Positions 1 to 8,869 of a stretch of 64,000 bases of DNA are shown piece by piece. The stretch is taken from assembly GCF_001428845.1 (NCBI RefSeq), contig NZ_LMIU01000001.1, positions 248,984 to 312,983 on the forward strand. Direction: 5' to 3'. A model generated the notes under the pieces. It was given only the letters and a program-made list of their open reading frames with translations, made no database searches and was not told the DNA's origin. The DNA comes from Achromobacter sp. Root83. Its GTDB lineage: Bacteria > Pseudomonadota > Gammaproteobacteria > Burkholderiales > Burkholderiaceae_B. Each line of letters begins with the position of its first letter. Position 1 is the first letter of the stretch. The translations under genes were made by a program, and so were the position numbers.

Positions 1-696
1 GACGCCCAGGCCGGCGGACACCAGCGCCGTCAGCGCCGCCAGCGACTGCATGTCGATGCGGCAGCGGGCATGCGGCGCATGCTGCGCCACATACCGCGCG
101 GCCAGCCGCCCGCCGATGGTGGTCTTGTCGAAGCGGATCCATTCGTACTGCTGGAAAAGCTCGGCAATGCGCGTCTCGCGCGACTCGGGCGGGGCGATCA
201 GCACCAGCGTTTCGCGGAACAGCGGCGTCCATGACAGCCGGCTGGAACCGCCGGTCTCCGGCTGGGTGATGATGGCGGCGTCGATATCGCCTTTCTTCAG
301 CCTTTCCGTCAGCTCGGTGGCGCGGCCCCGCTCCAGCCGCACATCCAGCAGCGGATAGCGCTCTCGCAGCTTGCGCAGCAGCGGCGGCAGCAAGGTCACC
401 TGCAGCGGTTCGATGGTGCCCAGCCGTACCCGGCCCTCGACGGCGGGCGTGCTGCGGCGGCGCAGCTCATCCAGGCGGGCCAGGGCCTCCTGCAGCACCG
501 TGTCGACTTCCGCCGCAAAGGCATTGGGCCGGACCTGCAGCGCGGAGCGGTCGAACAGCGGCTGTCCGAAGTACTCCTCCATCTGCTTCATCTGCAGGCT
601 GACCGCGCTGGGCGACAGATTCATGTCGGCCGCGCCCGCCGCGAAGCTTCCGCCGCGCAGCACGGCATTGAGGGTACGGAAAGATTCGATCTTCAT
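1..696 (-). CDS. LysR-family transcriptional regulator (C-terminus outside window)
   Basis: The minus-strand frame opens at 696 with MKIESFRTLNAVLRGGSFA and runs off the left edge. Residues 1-60 form a typical LysR winged-helix domain (SFAAGAADMNLSPSAVS, then QMEEYFGQPLFDR), followed by the start of the periplasmic-binding-like effector domain (RVRLGTIEPLQVTLLPPLL). It is divergent from the Bug receptor gene, with 144 bp between them, so it probably controls the receptor/lyase/CoA-transferase genes to its right; that role is inference from position. The effector is unknown. About 232 residues are visible, against roughly 300 for the family. Confidence 0.9.
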   Translation of the reverse strand, partial: MKIESFRTLNAVLRGGSFAAGAADMNLSPSAVSLQMKQMEEYFGQPLFDRSALQVRPNAFAAEVDTVLQEALARLDELRRRSTPAVEGRVRLGTIEPLQVTLLPPLLRKLRERYPLLDVRLERGRATELTERLKKGDIDAAIITQPETGGSSRLSWTPLFRETLVLIAPPESRETRIAELFQQYEWIRFDKTTIGGRLAARYVAQHAPHARCRIDMQSLAALTALVSAGLGV

Positions 697-840
697 CAGA
701 AATCCTCACGTAGTGTTTTAAGAATCCTCGCTTTATATCACCAGGTGCCAGGCCTAGTATTCCTTTCAGAAAAAACGACAACCGGCTGGATTCCAGGCAT
801 GCGTGGCATGCCGGCCAGACCGGAACCGAGGAGACTGGCC

Positions 841-1836
841 ATGATCAAGACCTTGACCGGCGTGCGCGCCGCCCTGTTGCCCGCATTGGCGCTGACTGTC
901 GCGATGGGCGGCCCGGGGGCCGCGGCGGCCCAGACCGCCGCGCCCGCCGTGCCGGCCACCATCACGATGGTGGTGCCGTTCCCGCCGGGCGGCAGCAACG
1001 ACGTGTTCGCGCGCGTGCTGGCCGAGAAGCTGGGCGAACGGCTGTCGTCGACCGTCATCGTGGAAAACCGGCCGGGGGCGGGCGGCGCGATCGGCGCGGA
1101 GTATGTCGCCCGCGCGCCCAAGGATGGGTCGGTGCTGATGCTGTCGTCGTCCACCCTGACCACCAACGCCGCCGTGCAGACCAACCTGAAGTACGACGTG
1201 GTGCGCAGCTTTGCGCCGGTGGCCATGCTTGCCCGCAGCCCGATGGCCTTGGTCGTGGGCAAGGATTCGCCTTACCAGACCATGGCCGATCTGCTGGCCG
1301 CGGGCCGCAAAGAGCCGGGCAAGCTGACCTATGGCAGCGCCGGCCTGGGCTCGGTCAACCAGATGGCCAGCGAGATCCTGGCGGGCGGCGAGAAGACCTC
1401 ATTCACGCATGTGCCCTACAAAGGCATGTCGCATGCGCTGAACGACCTGGCGGGCGGACGCGTGGACTTCGTGATCGGCAGTTTCGCGTCCACCGCGTCC
1501 CTGCTCAAGGGCGGGCGCTTGAAGGTGCTGGCCGTGACCTCGCCCGAACGGTCGCAGTTCTATCCGGCGCTGCCCACCATCGGCGAAGGCCAGCCCGGTT
1601 ATTCGGTGGAATTGTGGTGGGGCGTGCTGGCCCCGGCGGGCACGCCCGCGCCGCTGGTGGACAAGCTGAACGCCGAGATCCGCGCCATCGTCAACGACCA
1701 GAAGATGCGTGCCATGTTCGCCGAGGAAAGCGCGGTGCCGGCCGAGTTGACCGTGTCGCAATTCGCCGACCTGGTCCAGGCCGACGCCACCAAGTGGAAG
1801 CAGGTGGCCCGCGACCGCAACATTTCCATCCAGTAA
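841..1836 (+). CDS. Bug-family tripartite tricarboxylate transporter substrate-binding protein
   Basis: This is a 331-residue periplasmic solute receptor of the TctC/Bug family. An N-terminal signal peptide (about residues 1-30, ending AAAAQ) is followed by the family hallmark TMVVPFPPGGSNDVFAR, then IVENRPGAGGAIGAEYVA and the FTHVPYKG segment. I place the start at 841 because GAGGAGA lies just upstream and the signal peptide begins there; an in-frame ATG at 745 would add 32 residues of non-signal sequence. No TctA/TctB membrane subunits are nearby, so the receptor is an orphan, as is common in Bordetella. The ligand is probably a carboxylic acid handled by the lyase and CoA-transferase genes that follow. 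Confidence 0.9.
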   Translation: MIKTLTGVRAALLPALALTVAMGGPGAAAAQTAAPAVPATITMVVPFPPGGSNDVFARVLAEKLGERLSSTVIVENRPGAGGAIGAEYVARAPKDGSVLMLSSSTLTTNAAVQTNLKYDVVRSFAPVAMLARSPMALVVGKDSPYQTMADLLAAGRKEPGKLTYGSAGLGSVNQMASEILAGGEKTSFTHVPYKGMSHALNDLAGGRVDFVIGSFASTASLLKGGRLKVLAVTSPERSQFYPALPTIGEGQPGYSVELWWGVLAPAGTPAPLVDKLNAEIRAIVNDQKMRAMFAEESAVPAELTVSQFADLVQADATKWKQVARDRNISIQ

Positions 1837-1873
1837 GCGCGCTCCCGCAACCAACCTATCCAAGAGTCCACGC

Positions 1874-2755
1874 ATGAGAAGCAAGCTATTCGTACCCGGA
1901 TCGCGTCCCGAGCTGTTCGGCAAGGCACTGGCGGGCCCGGCCGATGCCCTGTCTTTCGACCTGGAGGACGCGGTGGCTCCCCAGCGCAAGGACGAGGCCC
2001 GCGATCACCTGGCCCGCATGCTGGCCACGCCGCAAGCCGCCGCGTCGGGCAAGACGCTGATCGTGCGGGTCAATGCGCTGGACTCCGGACAGTTCCATGC
2101 CGACGTGCGGGCGGTGGTCCGGGAAGGCCTGCACCTGGTGAACCTGCCCAAGGCGGAAACCGAAGCCGATGTGGTGGCCGCCGCCGCCGCGATCGAGCAG
2201 GCGCGCTGCGCCAACGGCGTGGGGCATCCGGTGGGGCTGCTGCTGAACATCGAATCGCCGCGCGCATTGCGCCGGGCCGCGGACCTGGCGGCGGCGCATG
2301 CCTGCGTGGCGGGTCTGCAGCTGGGGCTGGGCGACCTGTTCGAGCCGGCCGGCATCTCTCGGCGCGAACCGGCGGCGGTGCACCAGGCGATGTTCGCGCT
2401 GCGCATGGCGGCGGCCGAGGCGGGCGTGTTCGCGTACGACTCGGCTTTCGCCAACATCGAGGACGAAGCCGGCTACCGGGCCGAGGCCGAGCTGGCGCGC
2501 CGCCTGGGCTATCTGGGCAAGAGCTGCATTCATCCCCGGCAGGTGCCGCTGGCCAACGCCGCGTTCCGCCCGTCCGACGAAGAGATCGCCCATGCGCAGC
2601 GCGTGGTGCAGGCGGCGCGCGACGCGTCCGCGCAGGGTGTCGCGGCATTCGTGGTGGATGGCCGCATGATAGACGGCCCCTTCCTGCGCCGTGCCGAGAC
2701 CATCGTGCGCGCCGCCGCCGGGCTGGGCCTCGTGAGCGCGGCGGGGGAGCAATGA
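1874..2755 (+). CDS. HpcH/HpaI aldolase / citrate lyase beta-subunit (CitE)-like protein
   Basis: This 293-residue TIM-barrel protein begins with MRSKLFVPGSRPE, the usual CitE/CoA-lyase opening, followed by the SFDLEDAVAP motif (residues about 28-37) that carries metal ligands and the NIESPRA strand. Family members cleave or form carbon-carbon bonds in acyl-CoA thioesters such as citramalyl-CoA, malyl-CoA or 3-hydroxy-3-methylglutaryl-CoA-like substrates. The next gene is a class III CoA-transferase overlapping it by 4 bp, so the pair can be read as acid activation to a CoA ester followed by cleavage. The exact substrate cannot be told from the sequence. Confidence 0.85.
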   Translation: MRSKLFVPGSRPELFGKALAGPADALSFDLEDAVAPQRKDEARDHLARMLATPQAAASGKTLIVRVNALDSGQFHADVRAVVREGLHLVNLPKAETEADVVAAAAAIEQARCANGVGHPVGLLLNIESPRALRRAADLAAAHACVAGLQLGLGDLFEPAGISRREPAAVHQAMFALRMAAAEAGVFAYDSAFANIEDEAGYRAEAELARRLGYLGKSCIHPRQVPLANAAFRPSDEEIAHAQRVVQAARDASAQGVAAFVVDGRMIDGPFLRRAETIVRAAAGLGLVSAAGEQ

Positions 2756-3948
2756 TGCCGGACAACGCGCAATCGCCGGGCGGTCCCCTGGCCGGGGTCC
2801 GGGTGCTGGACCTGAGCGCCTACATCGCCGGACCCTACGGGTGCGCGCTGCTGGCGGACCAGGGGGCCGACGTCGTCAAGATCGAGCCTCCCGGCGGCGA
2901 CAACCTGCGCAAGTATCCGTCCACCCTCGACACCGAGAGCCGCGCGTTCCTGGGCGTGAACCGGGGCAAGCGTGGCCTGGTGCTGGACCTGAAGCAGCCG
3001 GATGCGCTGGCCGCGCTGCACGAACTGGCGCGCCAGGCGGACGTGCTGGTGCACAACTTCCGCCCCAGCGTGCCCGCGCGGCTGGGCATCGGCTACGAAC
3101 AGCTTGCCGCGATCAATCCCCGGCTGATCTACTGCGCGGTCAGCGGCTACGGAGAGACCGGGCCGCTCAAGGACAAGGCAGGCTACGACCAGGTGCTGCA
3201 GACGATGACGGGCATGTGCGCCTTGCAGGGCAAGGCCGAAGGTCCGCCCGAAATCTTGTACGGATCCATCGTGGACTATTACGCCTCGTCCATGGTGGCC
3301 GCGGGCGTCGCATCCGCGCTGTACGAGCGCGAGCGCAGCGGGCGCGGCCAGTTCGTGGGCGTGTCCCTTTTGCGCAGCGCACTGGCGCTGCAATCGGCGC
3401 GGCTGGTCTGGGCCGAAGGCGAGCCCCGCGAAATCGGACGCGACATGCGTTCGGGCGGTATCACCGGCATCCATCCCACCGGCGACGGCCATCTCTACAT
3501 CTCGGCGAACACGCCGCACTTCTGGCAGGCGCTGTGCGCCAAGACCGGCTTGCAGGAACTGGCCGCGAATGCGCGCTACGACTCGGTGCGCAAGCGCGCC
3601 CAGCATCGCCACGAGATCGTGCCGCGCCTGCACGAGGCGCTGCGCGCGCGTAGCGCGCTGGAATGGGAGGCGTTGTTCGGGGAAGAGGTGCCTTGCGCCG
3701 CCGCGCGCGGTGTGGAGGACATGTTCGATTTTCCGCAGGTGCAGGCCGAGGACATGATCTCTACGTTCGCGCATCCCGTGGTGGGCAGCTACCGCGGTTT
3801 TGCCCAGGCCATCAAGTTCGGCCGCAGCCAGCCGGCCGTGCCGCGCGCCGCGCCGGCATTCGGCGAGCACAGCGCGCAGGTGCTGGCGGAGGCTGGCATG
3901 TCCGCCGCGCAGTTGACGGCGCTAAGGGAAAAAGGGGCGCTTGGATGA
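2752..3948 (+). CDS. Class III (CaiB/BaiF) CoA-transferase
   Basis: This is a 398-residue formyl-CoA/CaiB-type CoA-transferase. Family features are the N-terminal GVRVLDLSAYIAGPYG segment, LADQGADVVKIEPPGGD, and SIVDYYASS, where Asp175 sits at the position of the catalytic aspartate that forms the acyl-anhydride. The ATG overlaps the stop of the CitE-like gene (ATGATG at 2752), indicating translational coupling. It probably transfers CoA from succinyl-CoA or a similar donor to the acid bound by the upstream Bug receptor; the substrate is inferred only in general terms. Confidence 0.88.
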   Translation: MMPDNAQSPGGPLAGVRVLDLSAYIAGPYGCALLADQGADVVKIEPPGGDNLRKYPSTLDTESRAFLGVNRGKRGLVLDLKQPDALAALHELARQADVLVHNFRPSVPARLGIGYEQLAAINPRLIYCAVSGYGETGPLKDKAGYDQVLQTMTGMCALQGKAEGPPEILYGSIVDYYASSMVAAGVASALYERERSGRGQFVGVSLLRSALALQSARLVWAEGEPREIGRDMRSGGITGIHPTGDGHLYISANTPHFWQALCAKTGLQELAANARYDSVRKRAQHRHEIVPRLHEALRARSALEWEALFGEEVPCAAARGVEDMFDFPQVQAEDMISTFAHPVVGSYRGFAQAIKFGRSQPAVPRAAPAFGEHSAQVLAEAGMSAAQLTALREKGALG

Positions 3949-4006
3949 GGCGGGGCCGGCTCGGGCAGACCCCAGCGTCGCGCGCGGCAGGGCCTGCCGG
4001 CAGGCG

Positions 4007-5443
4007 CTAGTCCGCCTCGGCCGGCGCGCCGTCCAGCGCCGCCAGGCATTCCGCCAGCGGCGGGATGCCCTGCGCCAGCAGGTCCACCGCGGCGGCGTCC
4101 ACCCGGGGCAAAGGCGGAATCTCGGCCAGCACGCGCACGCCGCCGAAGCGTTCGATGGCCTCTTTGTTGCCGGCCGACAGCGGGCCGCTCATCACCACGC
4201 CCAGCAGCGGAATGCCGCGCCGCTTGAGCGCCTCGATGCTGAGCAGGGTGTGGTTGATGGTGCCCAGCCCGCTGCGCGCCGCCAGCACGACCGGCATGTC
4301 CAGCCGCGCAATCAGGTCGATCATCATGTGCGTGTCGTCGATGGGCACGTACAGGCCGCCCGCGCCTTCCACGATCAGCGGGGCCCGCGTGGCGGGCGGG
4401 ACGATGGTGGTCGCGTCGACCACGGTGTCCTCAAGCGTGGCGGCCGCCCACGGCGACAGCGGCGCCTGCAGCACGTAGGCGGGCAGGTGCAGGCGGTCGG
4501 GCGCAAGCCTGGCCAGTTGCGCCACGGTCTCGGTGTCGCCCGGTTCTTCGGACACCCCGGTCTGCACCGGCTTCCAGTAGTCCGCGTTCCAGGCGCGGGC
4601 CAGGATGGCCGACACCAATGTCTTGCCGATGCCCGTGTCGGTGCCGGTCACGAAAACCCCGGCGGGGCGTTGCGTCGATTTTTTCCACATACCGTAGGCC
4701 AGGTGATAGGTCACCGTGGCTCCGTGTTCGTCAAACTCGGCCAGCACGCGGCGCAGCGCGGCCGCGCCGAGCGGCGGCCGGCCGGGCGCGGGCGTGGTGG
4801 CGCCGATGCCTTTCAGGCCTTTCAGGAAGTGCAGGCCATCAGGATGATTTTGTATCAGCCGCTCGCTGCGCACGCCACCGGCCAGATTGATCATGGCCGG
4901 ACGGATGGCGCCGGCGGGCGGGTAGGGCGGCGTGGCCGCCGCCAGGCCGGCGGCCACGTGGGCGGCCTGCCATTCGCCGAACGTGCCGGCCGCCAGGGTG
5001 GCCACGGCCAGGTGGCCGCCCGGGGCCAGCAGCGCGGCCAGCCGGGCCAGCCCCGTGTTCAGGTCCGCGAACCACTGCACGGCCAGGCTGGAACAGATGA
5101 GGTCGTAGCCGCCGGCAAGCGCGCCGGGATGCTCGCCGTCCAGCACCTGATACCGGACGCTGCCGGGCGGAGCGGGTCCGCGCCGCGCGGCGGCCAGCAT
5201 CGCGGGCGATATGTCCGTCACTGTCCAATCGGCCGGTCCCAGGCGGCGCGCCACCGCCTGCGTCAGCAGGCCGGTGCCGCAGCCGATTTCGAGGATGCGG
5301 GGGACGCGGGGCAAGGGAAGCAGGGCGATGTCGCTGGCCAGCCGTTCGGCCGCGATCCGCTGGATGGCGGCGTGGTCTTCATAGCGGCTGGCCGCCGCGC
5401 CGAAACGGGCGCCGACCTGGGCGTTACGCGTGGCCAGGGTCAT
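4007..5443 (-). CDS. bioCD: Fused malonyl-ACP methyltransferase BioC and dethiobiotin synthetase BioD
   Basis: This single 478-residue frame joins two biotin enzymes. Residues 1-250 are a BioC-like SAM methyltransferase (ILEIGCGTGLL at 50-60, LICSSLAVQWFADL), which caps malonyl-ACP to start pimelate synthesis. From about residue 260 it becomes BioD: the ATP-binding loop VFVTGTDTGIGKT, DYWKPVQTG, IVEGAGGLYVPI and LAARSGLGTINHTLLS. BioD closes the ureido ring of dethiobiotin from DAPA, CO2 and ATP. The linker is short and there is no internal stop. It is last in a minus-strand bioF-bioH-like-bioCD run, 54 bp after the hydrolase gene. The fusion brings together the first and penultimate dedicated steps. 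Confidence 0.93.
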   Translation of the reverse strand: MTLATRNAQVGARFGAAASRYEDHAAIQRIAAERLASDIALLPLPRVPRILEIGCGTGLLTQAVARRLGPADWTVTDISPAMLAAARRGPAPPGSVRYQVLDGEHPGALAGGYDLICSSLAVQWFADLNTGLARLAALLAPGGHLAVATLAAGTFGEWQAAHVAAGLAAATPPYPPAGAIRPAMINLAGGVRSERLIQNHPDGLHFLKGLKGIGATTPAPGRPPLGAAALRRVLAEFDEHGATVTYHLAYGMWKKSTQRPAGVFVTGTDTGIGKTLVSAILARAWNADYWKPVQTGVSEEPGDTETVAQLARLAPDRLHLPAYVLQAPLSPWAAATLEDTVVDATTIVPPATRAPLIVEGAGGLYVPIDDTHMMIDLIARLDMPVVLAARSGLGTINHTLLSIEALKRRGIPLLGVVMSGPLSAGNKEAIERFGGVRVLAEIPPLPRVDAAAVDLLAQGIPPLAECLAALDGAPAEAD

Positions 5444-5497
5444 GGGGCCGACTCCATCAGGACCAACTTCATCGGGGCCGACGTCACGGGGTCAAGC

Positions 5498-6175
5498 TCA
5501 TGATGCGGGCCCCAGGCGGGACGCGTAGGCGCGGATAAGGCCGGCGCACCAGCCCGGGTCCGACACGGGCAGCAGATGGCCGCCGTGCTCGCGCCAGTGC
5601 CGTTCATCGCCCGGGCGGGCGGGAAAGGCGGCTTCGGTCATCGCCGCGGAAACGATGGGATCGGCCTGGCCGGCCAGCATCAGAAGCGGCACGGGCAGCG
5701 CGGCAAGCGCCGCGCGCTGGTCTTCGTCGCGCAGCGCCTCCAGGTCTCGGGCCAGGGCCTCCATCCGGGGCTCGCCGAACGCGGATGGGTCGCCGCAACG
5801 CTGGCGGAAGTCCTGCAATACGGCGCCCGGCGCCTCGGACAGGCGCTTGCGCATGCGGTCCAGCATGCGCGGCGGCACGCCGGCGGCGAAGTCCGGCGCT
5901 GCCCCAAAGCGCGGAAATCCGTTGATCGACACCAGGCCCAGGCAAGAAGCCGGCAGGCCGCGCAACAGGCGCAGCATGCCCAGCGAGTGGCCGATGGCGA
6001 TGACCGGGCCTTCGAGGGCTGGGGCTTGCGCGGGGCCGAAGTAACCGGCGTCGTCGACGGCCTGGGGCCAATCGGCCAGTTCCGCGCGCAACGGCGCCCA
6101 GACCGAAGCGTCGAAGGCCCATCCATGGGCGAACAGCAGCGTGGGGCGCACGGCCAGCGGAACGCTTGCCGTCAT
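5498..6175 (-). CDS. BioH-like alpha/beta hydrolase (pimeloyl-ACP methyl ester esterase)
   Basis: This 225-residue alpha/beta hydrolase has its catalytic triad visible: Ser in GHSLG (about residue 65), Asp in LAGQADPIVSA and His in REHGGHLLP. The N-terminus carries LLFAHGWAFDASVW, the usual oxyanion region. The start at 6175 overlaps the bioF stop by 4 bp (ATGA), so it is translationally coupled to bioF. By context it should hydrolyse the methyl ester of pimeloyl-ACP made after BioC action. Several unrelated BioH-type esterases (BioH, BioG, BioK, BioV) do this job, and I cannot assign which subgroup this belongs to, so I leave the symbol blank. Confidence 0.82.
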   Translation of the reverse strand: MTASVPLAVRPTLLFAHGWAFDASVWAPLRAELADWPQAVDDAGYFGPAQAPALEGPVIAIGHSLGMLRLLRGLPASCLGLVSINGFPRFGAAPDFAAGVPPRMLDRMRKRLSEAPGAVLQDFRQRCGDPSAFGEPRMEALARDLEALRDEDQRAALAALPVPLLMLAGQADPIVSAAMTEAAFPARPGDERHWREHGGHLLPVSDPGWCAGLIRAYASRLGPAS

Positions 6176-7377
6176 GCCAGCACCGCGGCAAAGCCGTCTA
6201 TCAGTTGCGACACGTCGGCCTCGCGATGCGCGGCGCTGAGCGTGACGCGCAGCCGGCTGGTGCCGGCGGGCACCGTAGGCGGGCGGATCGCCACGGCCAG
6301 GAGGCCGCGTTGTTCCAGGGCGGCCGCCATCGCCAGCGCGCGGGCTTCGTCGCCCACGATGGCCGGCACGATCTGGGTGGACGATGCGCCGGTGTCCAGG
6401 CCCATGCCTTGCAGCGCGGCGCGCAACCGCGCACCGCTGGCCGCCAGCCGGGCGCGCTCGGCGTCCAGCGCGGGCACCAGATCCAGCGCGGCGTCCATGG
6501 CGCCCAGGACCGCGGGCGGCAGCGCCGTTGTGTAGATGAAGCCCGAGCAGGTGTTGATCAGGAAGTCGCACATCGCCCGCGACCCGGCGACATAGGCGCC
6601 GAAACCGCCCAGCGCCTTGCTGAAGGTGCCCATGGCCAGATCGATCCGGCCGGGAGCCAGGCCGGCCAGGCCCATGCCTCCGGGGCCCAGCACGCCAGTG
6701 GCGTGCGCCTCGTCCAGGTAGACAAAGGCCTGATAGCGGTCGGCCAGATCCGCCAGCCGGGCCACATCGGTCCGGTCGCCGTCCATGCTGAACACGCTCT
6801 CCGTGACGATGAACCGGGTGACCGGCTTGCCGGCGGCCGGGGGCTCGTCTTCAACTCCCCCGGCCCTGGACGCCAGCAGGCGCTCCAGATGGTCCAGGTC
6901 GTTGTGGCGGAAGCGGATCTGCCGGACGCCCGCGGCCTGGCAGCCGTGGTGCAGGCTGGCATGGTTGAGCTTGTCGGCGTACAGCTCCACCTCGCCCTGG
7001 CTGGCGGCCGCGCGCAGCAGGGCGGGCAGCACGGCCGCGTTGGCCTGCCAGCCCGAGGCCAGCAGCAGGGCGGCTTCCGTGCCTTTAAGCCGGGCCAGCT
7101 TGGCCTCCACCTGCTCGTGCAGGTCCAGGTTGCCGCAGACCAGCCGCGAGGCCTGTGCGCCCGCGCCGTGACGGGCCGCCCATTCGCGGGCGCGTTCGAT
7201 CAGCAGCGGGTGCCTGGACAGGCCCAGGTAGTCATTGCTGGAAAAGTTCAGGGCGGGCGCGCCGTTCAGCACGATGCGCCCGGCCGGGGCGGCCGAGGCG
7301 GTGCGCAGGCGGCGGCGCACACGGCGCGTTTCGGCCTGCGCCAATTCAAAGGAAAAAAGCGAATCCAGCTTTGACAT
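6172..7377 (-). CDS. bioF: 8-amino-7-oxononanoate synthase
   Basis: This 401-residue PLP enzyme condenses pimeloyl-ACP (or CoA) with alanine. Diagnostic segments are LNFSSNDYLGLSRHP, the ELYADKLNHASLHHG region, YLDEAHATGVLGPGG, and GTFSKALGGFGAY, which contains the PLP lysine. I use the ATG at 7377 (MSKLDSLFSFELAQA); the open frame extends far upstream but without homology. It heads the minus-strand biotin operon and is divergent from bioA across 180 bp. Confidence 0.95.
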   Translation of the reverse strand: MSKLDSLFSFELAQAETRRVRRRLRTASAAPAGRIVLNGAPALNFSSNDYLGLSRHPLLIERAREWAARHGAGAQASRLVCGNLDLHEQVEAKLARLKGTEAALLLASGWQANAAVLPALLRAAASQGEVELYADKLNHASLHHGCQAAGVRQIRFRHNDLDHLERLLASRAGGVEDEPPAAGKPVTRFIVTESVFSMDGDRTDVARLADLADRYQAFVYLDEAHATGVLGPGGMGLAGLAPGRIDLAMGTFSKALGGFGAYVAGSRAMCDFLINTCSGFIYTTALPPAVLGAMDAALDLVPALDAERARLAASGARLRAALQGMGLDTGASSTQIVPAIVGDEARALAMAAALEQRGLLAVAIRPPTVPAGTSRLRVTLSAAHREADVSQLIDGFAAVLA

Positions 7378-7557
7378 CAAGATATCCGGCAGCGGCCAGG
7401 GGCCTGCCGGCCGCAAGGCGTGAGGCAGGCGCGGGCGCGGGGGCGGCCGCGCCAGGCCGTAGAATGCGGGCCATTGTAGTGGAGGTGCGCAAGCCGCCTT
7501 TGCCGGCGGAAGCGCCGGAAAGCCGGCCGCGCGCCGCCGGTTTTCGAGAGGTGAACC
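7378..7557. promoter_or_regulatory. Divergent bioF-bioA intergenic region
   Basis: These 180 bp separate the divergent biotin transcripts and must contain both promoters. I see no copy of the enterobacterial BirA operator (TTGTAAACC half-sites) and no convincing BioR- or BioQ-like palindrome. The N-terminal half of any BirA is not in the window, so the regulator is unknown. Confidence 0.4.
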
Positions 7558-8826
7558 ATGCACGCGCCCGACTGGATGGCCCAGGGCCAACCCCATATCT
7601 GGCTTCCCTATGCCCAGATGAAGACGGCGACGCCGCCCTTGCCCGTGGTGCGCAGCCACGGCAGCCGCCTGGAACTGGCCGACGGCCGCAGCCTGATCGA
7701 CGGGGTGGCGTCGTGGTGGACGGCCTGCCACGGCTATAACCATCCGCACATCGCCCAGGCCGTGCGCGCGCAGCTCGACGCCATGCCGCACGTGATGTTC
7801 GGCGGGCTGACCCACGAACCCGCGCTGACCCTGGCCCGCCGCCTGGCCAGCCTGCTGGGTCCGGGCCTGGACCGGGTCTTCTATACGGACTCCGGCTCCG
7901 TGGCGGTGGAGGTCGCCATGAAAATGGCCCTGCAATTCTGGCTGAACCAGGGCGAGCGCGGCCGCGGCCGGTTCCTGGCGTTCCGGGGCGGCTACCACGG
8001 CGACACCTTCGGCACCATGGCGGTGTGCGACCCCGACGACGGCATGCACAGCCTGTACCGGGGCATGCTGGCCGAGCACGATATCGTCGACCTGCCGCGC
8101 GACGAGGCCGGGCTGGCCCGACTGGACGCGTGGCTGGAAACCCGCGCGTCCCAATTGGCGGGGATACTGGTCGAGCCGCTGGTGCAGGGCGCGGGCGGCA
8201 TGCTGCTGCATGACCCGGAAGTGCTGCGCCGCCTGCGCCGTGTGGCGGACAAGCACGGCCTGTTGCTGATCTTCGACGAGATCTTCACCGGTTTCGGCCG
8301 CACCGGGACCCTGTTCGCCTTCGAGCAGGCGGGTATCCGGCCCGACATCATCACGCTGTCCAAGGCGCTGACCGGCGGCACCTTGCCGCTGGCCGCCACG
8401 GTGGCCAGCGAACGGGTGTTCCAGGCGTTCTGGTCCGACGATCCCGCGCACGCGCTGATGCATGGCCCCACCTTCATGGGCAATGCGCTGGCCTGCGCGG
8501 CGGCCAACGCGTCGCTGGACCTGTTCGAGACACAGCCCCGGCTGGCGCAGGCGCAAGCGATATCGGCGGCCCTGGCCGCCGGCCTGGCGCCCTGCCGTGA
8601 GCTGCCCTGGGTGCGCGACGTGCGCGTGCTCGGCGCGATCGGCGTGGTCGAACTGGACGGCATCGCCGACCGCGAAGCCCTGAAGCGGCGGCTGGTCGAG
8701 GCGGGCGTCTGGGTGCGTCCTTTTGGCAATGTGGTCTACCTGACCCCGGCGCTGACCATCGGCGAAGAGGACCTGGCCACGCTGACGCGGGCCGTGGCGG
8801 ACGTCCTGCGCCGGCAGCGTCCCTGA
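7558..8826 (+). CDS. bioA: Adenosylmethionine-8-amino-7-oxononanoate aminotransferase
   Basis: This 422-residue class III aminotransferase makes 7,8-diaminopelargonate using SAM as amino donor. Visible features are HIWLPYAQMKT at the N-terminus, SWWTACHGYNHP, DSGSVAVEVAMKMA, LIFDEIFTGFGRTG and TLSKALTGGTLPLA, with the PLP lysine in the last. A GAGAGGTGAACC ribosome-binding region precedes the ATG. It is divergent from bioF. No bioB lies in the window. Confidence 0.95.
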   Translation: MHAPDWMAQGQPHIWLPYAQMKTATPPLPVVRSHGSRLELADGRSLIDGVASWWTACHGYNHPHIAQAVRAQLDAMPHVMFGGLTHEPALTLARRLASLLGPGLDRVFYTDSGSVAVEVAMKMALQFWLNQGERGRGRFLAFRGGYHGDTFGTMAVCDPDDGMHSLYRGMLAEHDIVDLPRDEAGLARLDAWLETRASQLAGILVEPLVQGAGGMLLHDPEVLRRLRRVADKHGLLLIFDEIFTGFGRTGTLFAFEQAGIRPDIITLSKALTGGTLPLAATVASERVFQAFWSDDPAHALMHGPTFMGNALACAAANASLDLFETQPRLAQAQAISAALAAGLAPCRELPWVRDVRVLGAIGVVELDGIADREALKRRLVEAGVWVRPFGNVVYLTPALTIGEEDLATLTRAVADVLRRQRP

Positions 8827-8869
8827 ACCCCGGGGGGCCGGCGCGGCGTTGCGCCGGCAAACCGCGAAA

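Noticed and set aside
2530-3870. Long open frame of about 446 codons on the minus strand
   Set aside because: It is opposite two well-recognised genes; such antisense frames are common at this GC content, and the translation shows no domain pattern.
3941-5503. Long plus-strand frame of about 520 codons opposite bioCD
   Set aside because: It is compositionally biased antisense of a clear fusion gene.
7378-7557. BirA- or BioR-type operator in the bioF-bioA gap
   Set aside because: No half-site pair with acceptable spacing was found by eye.
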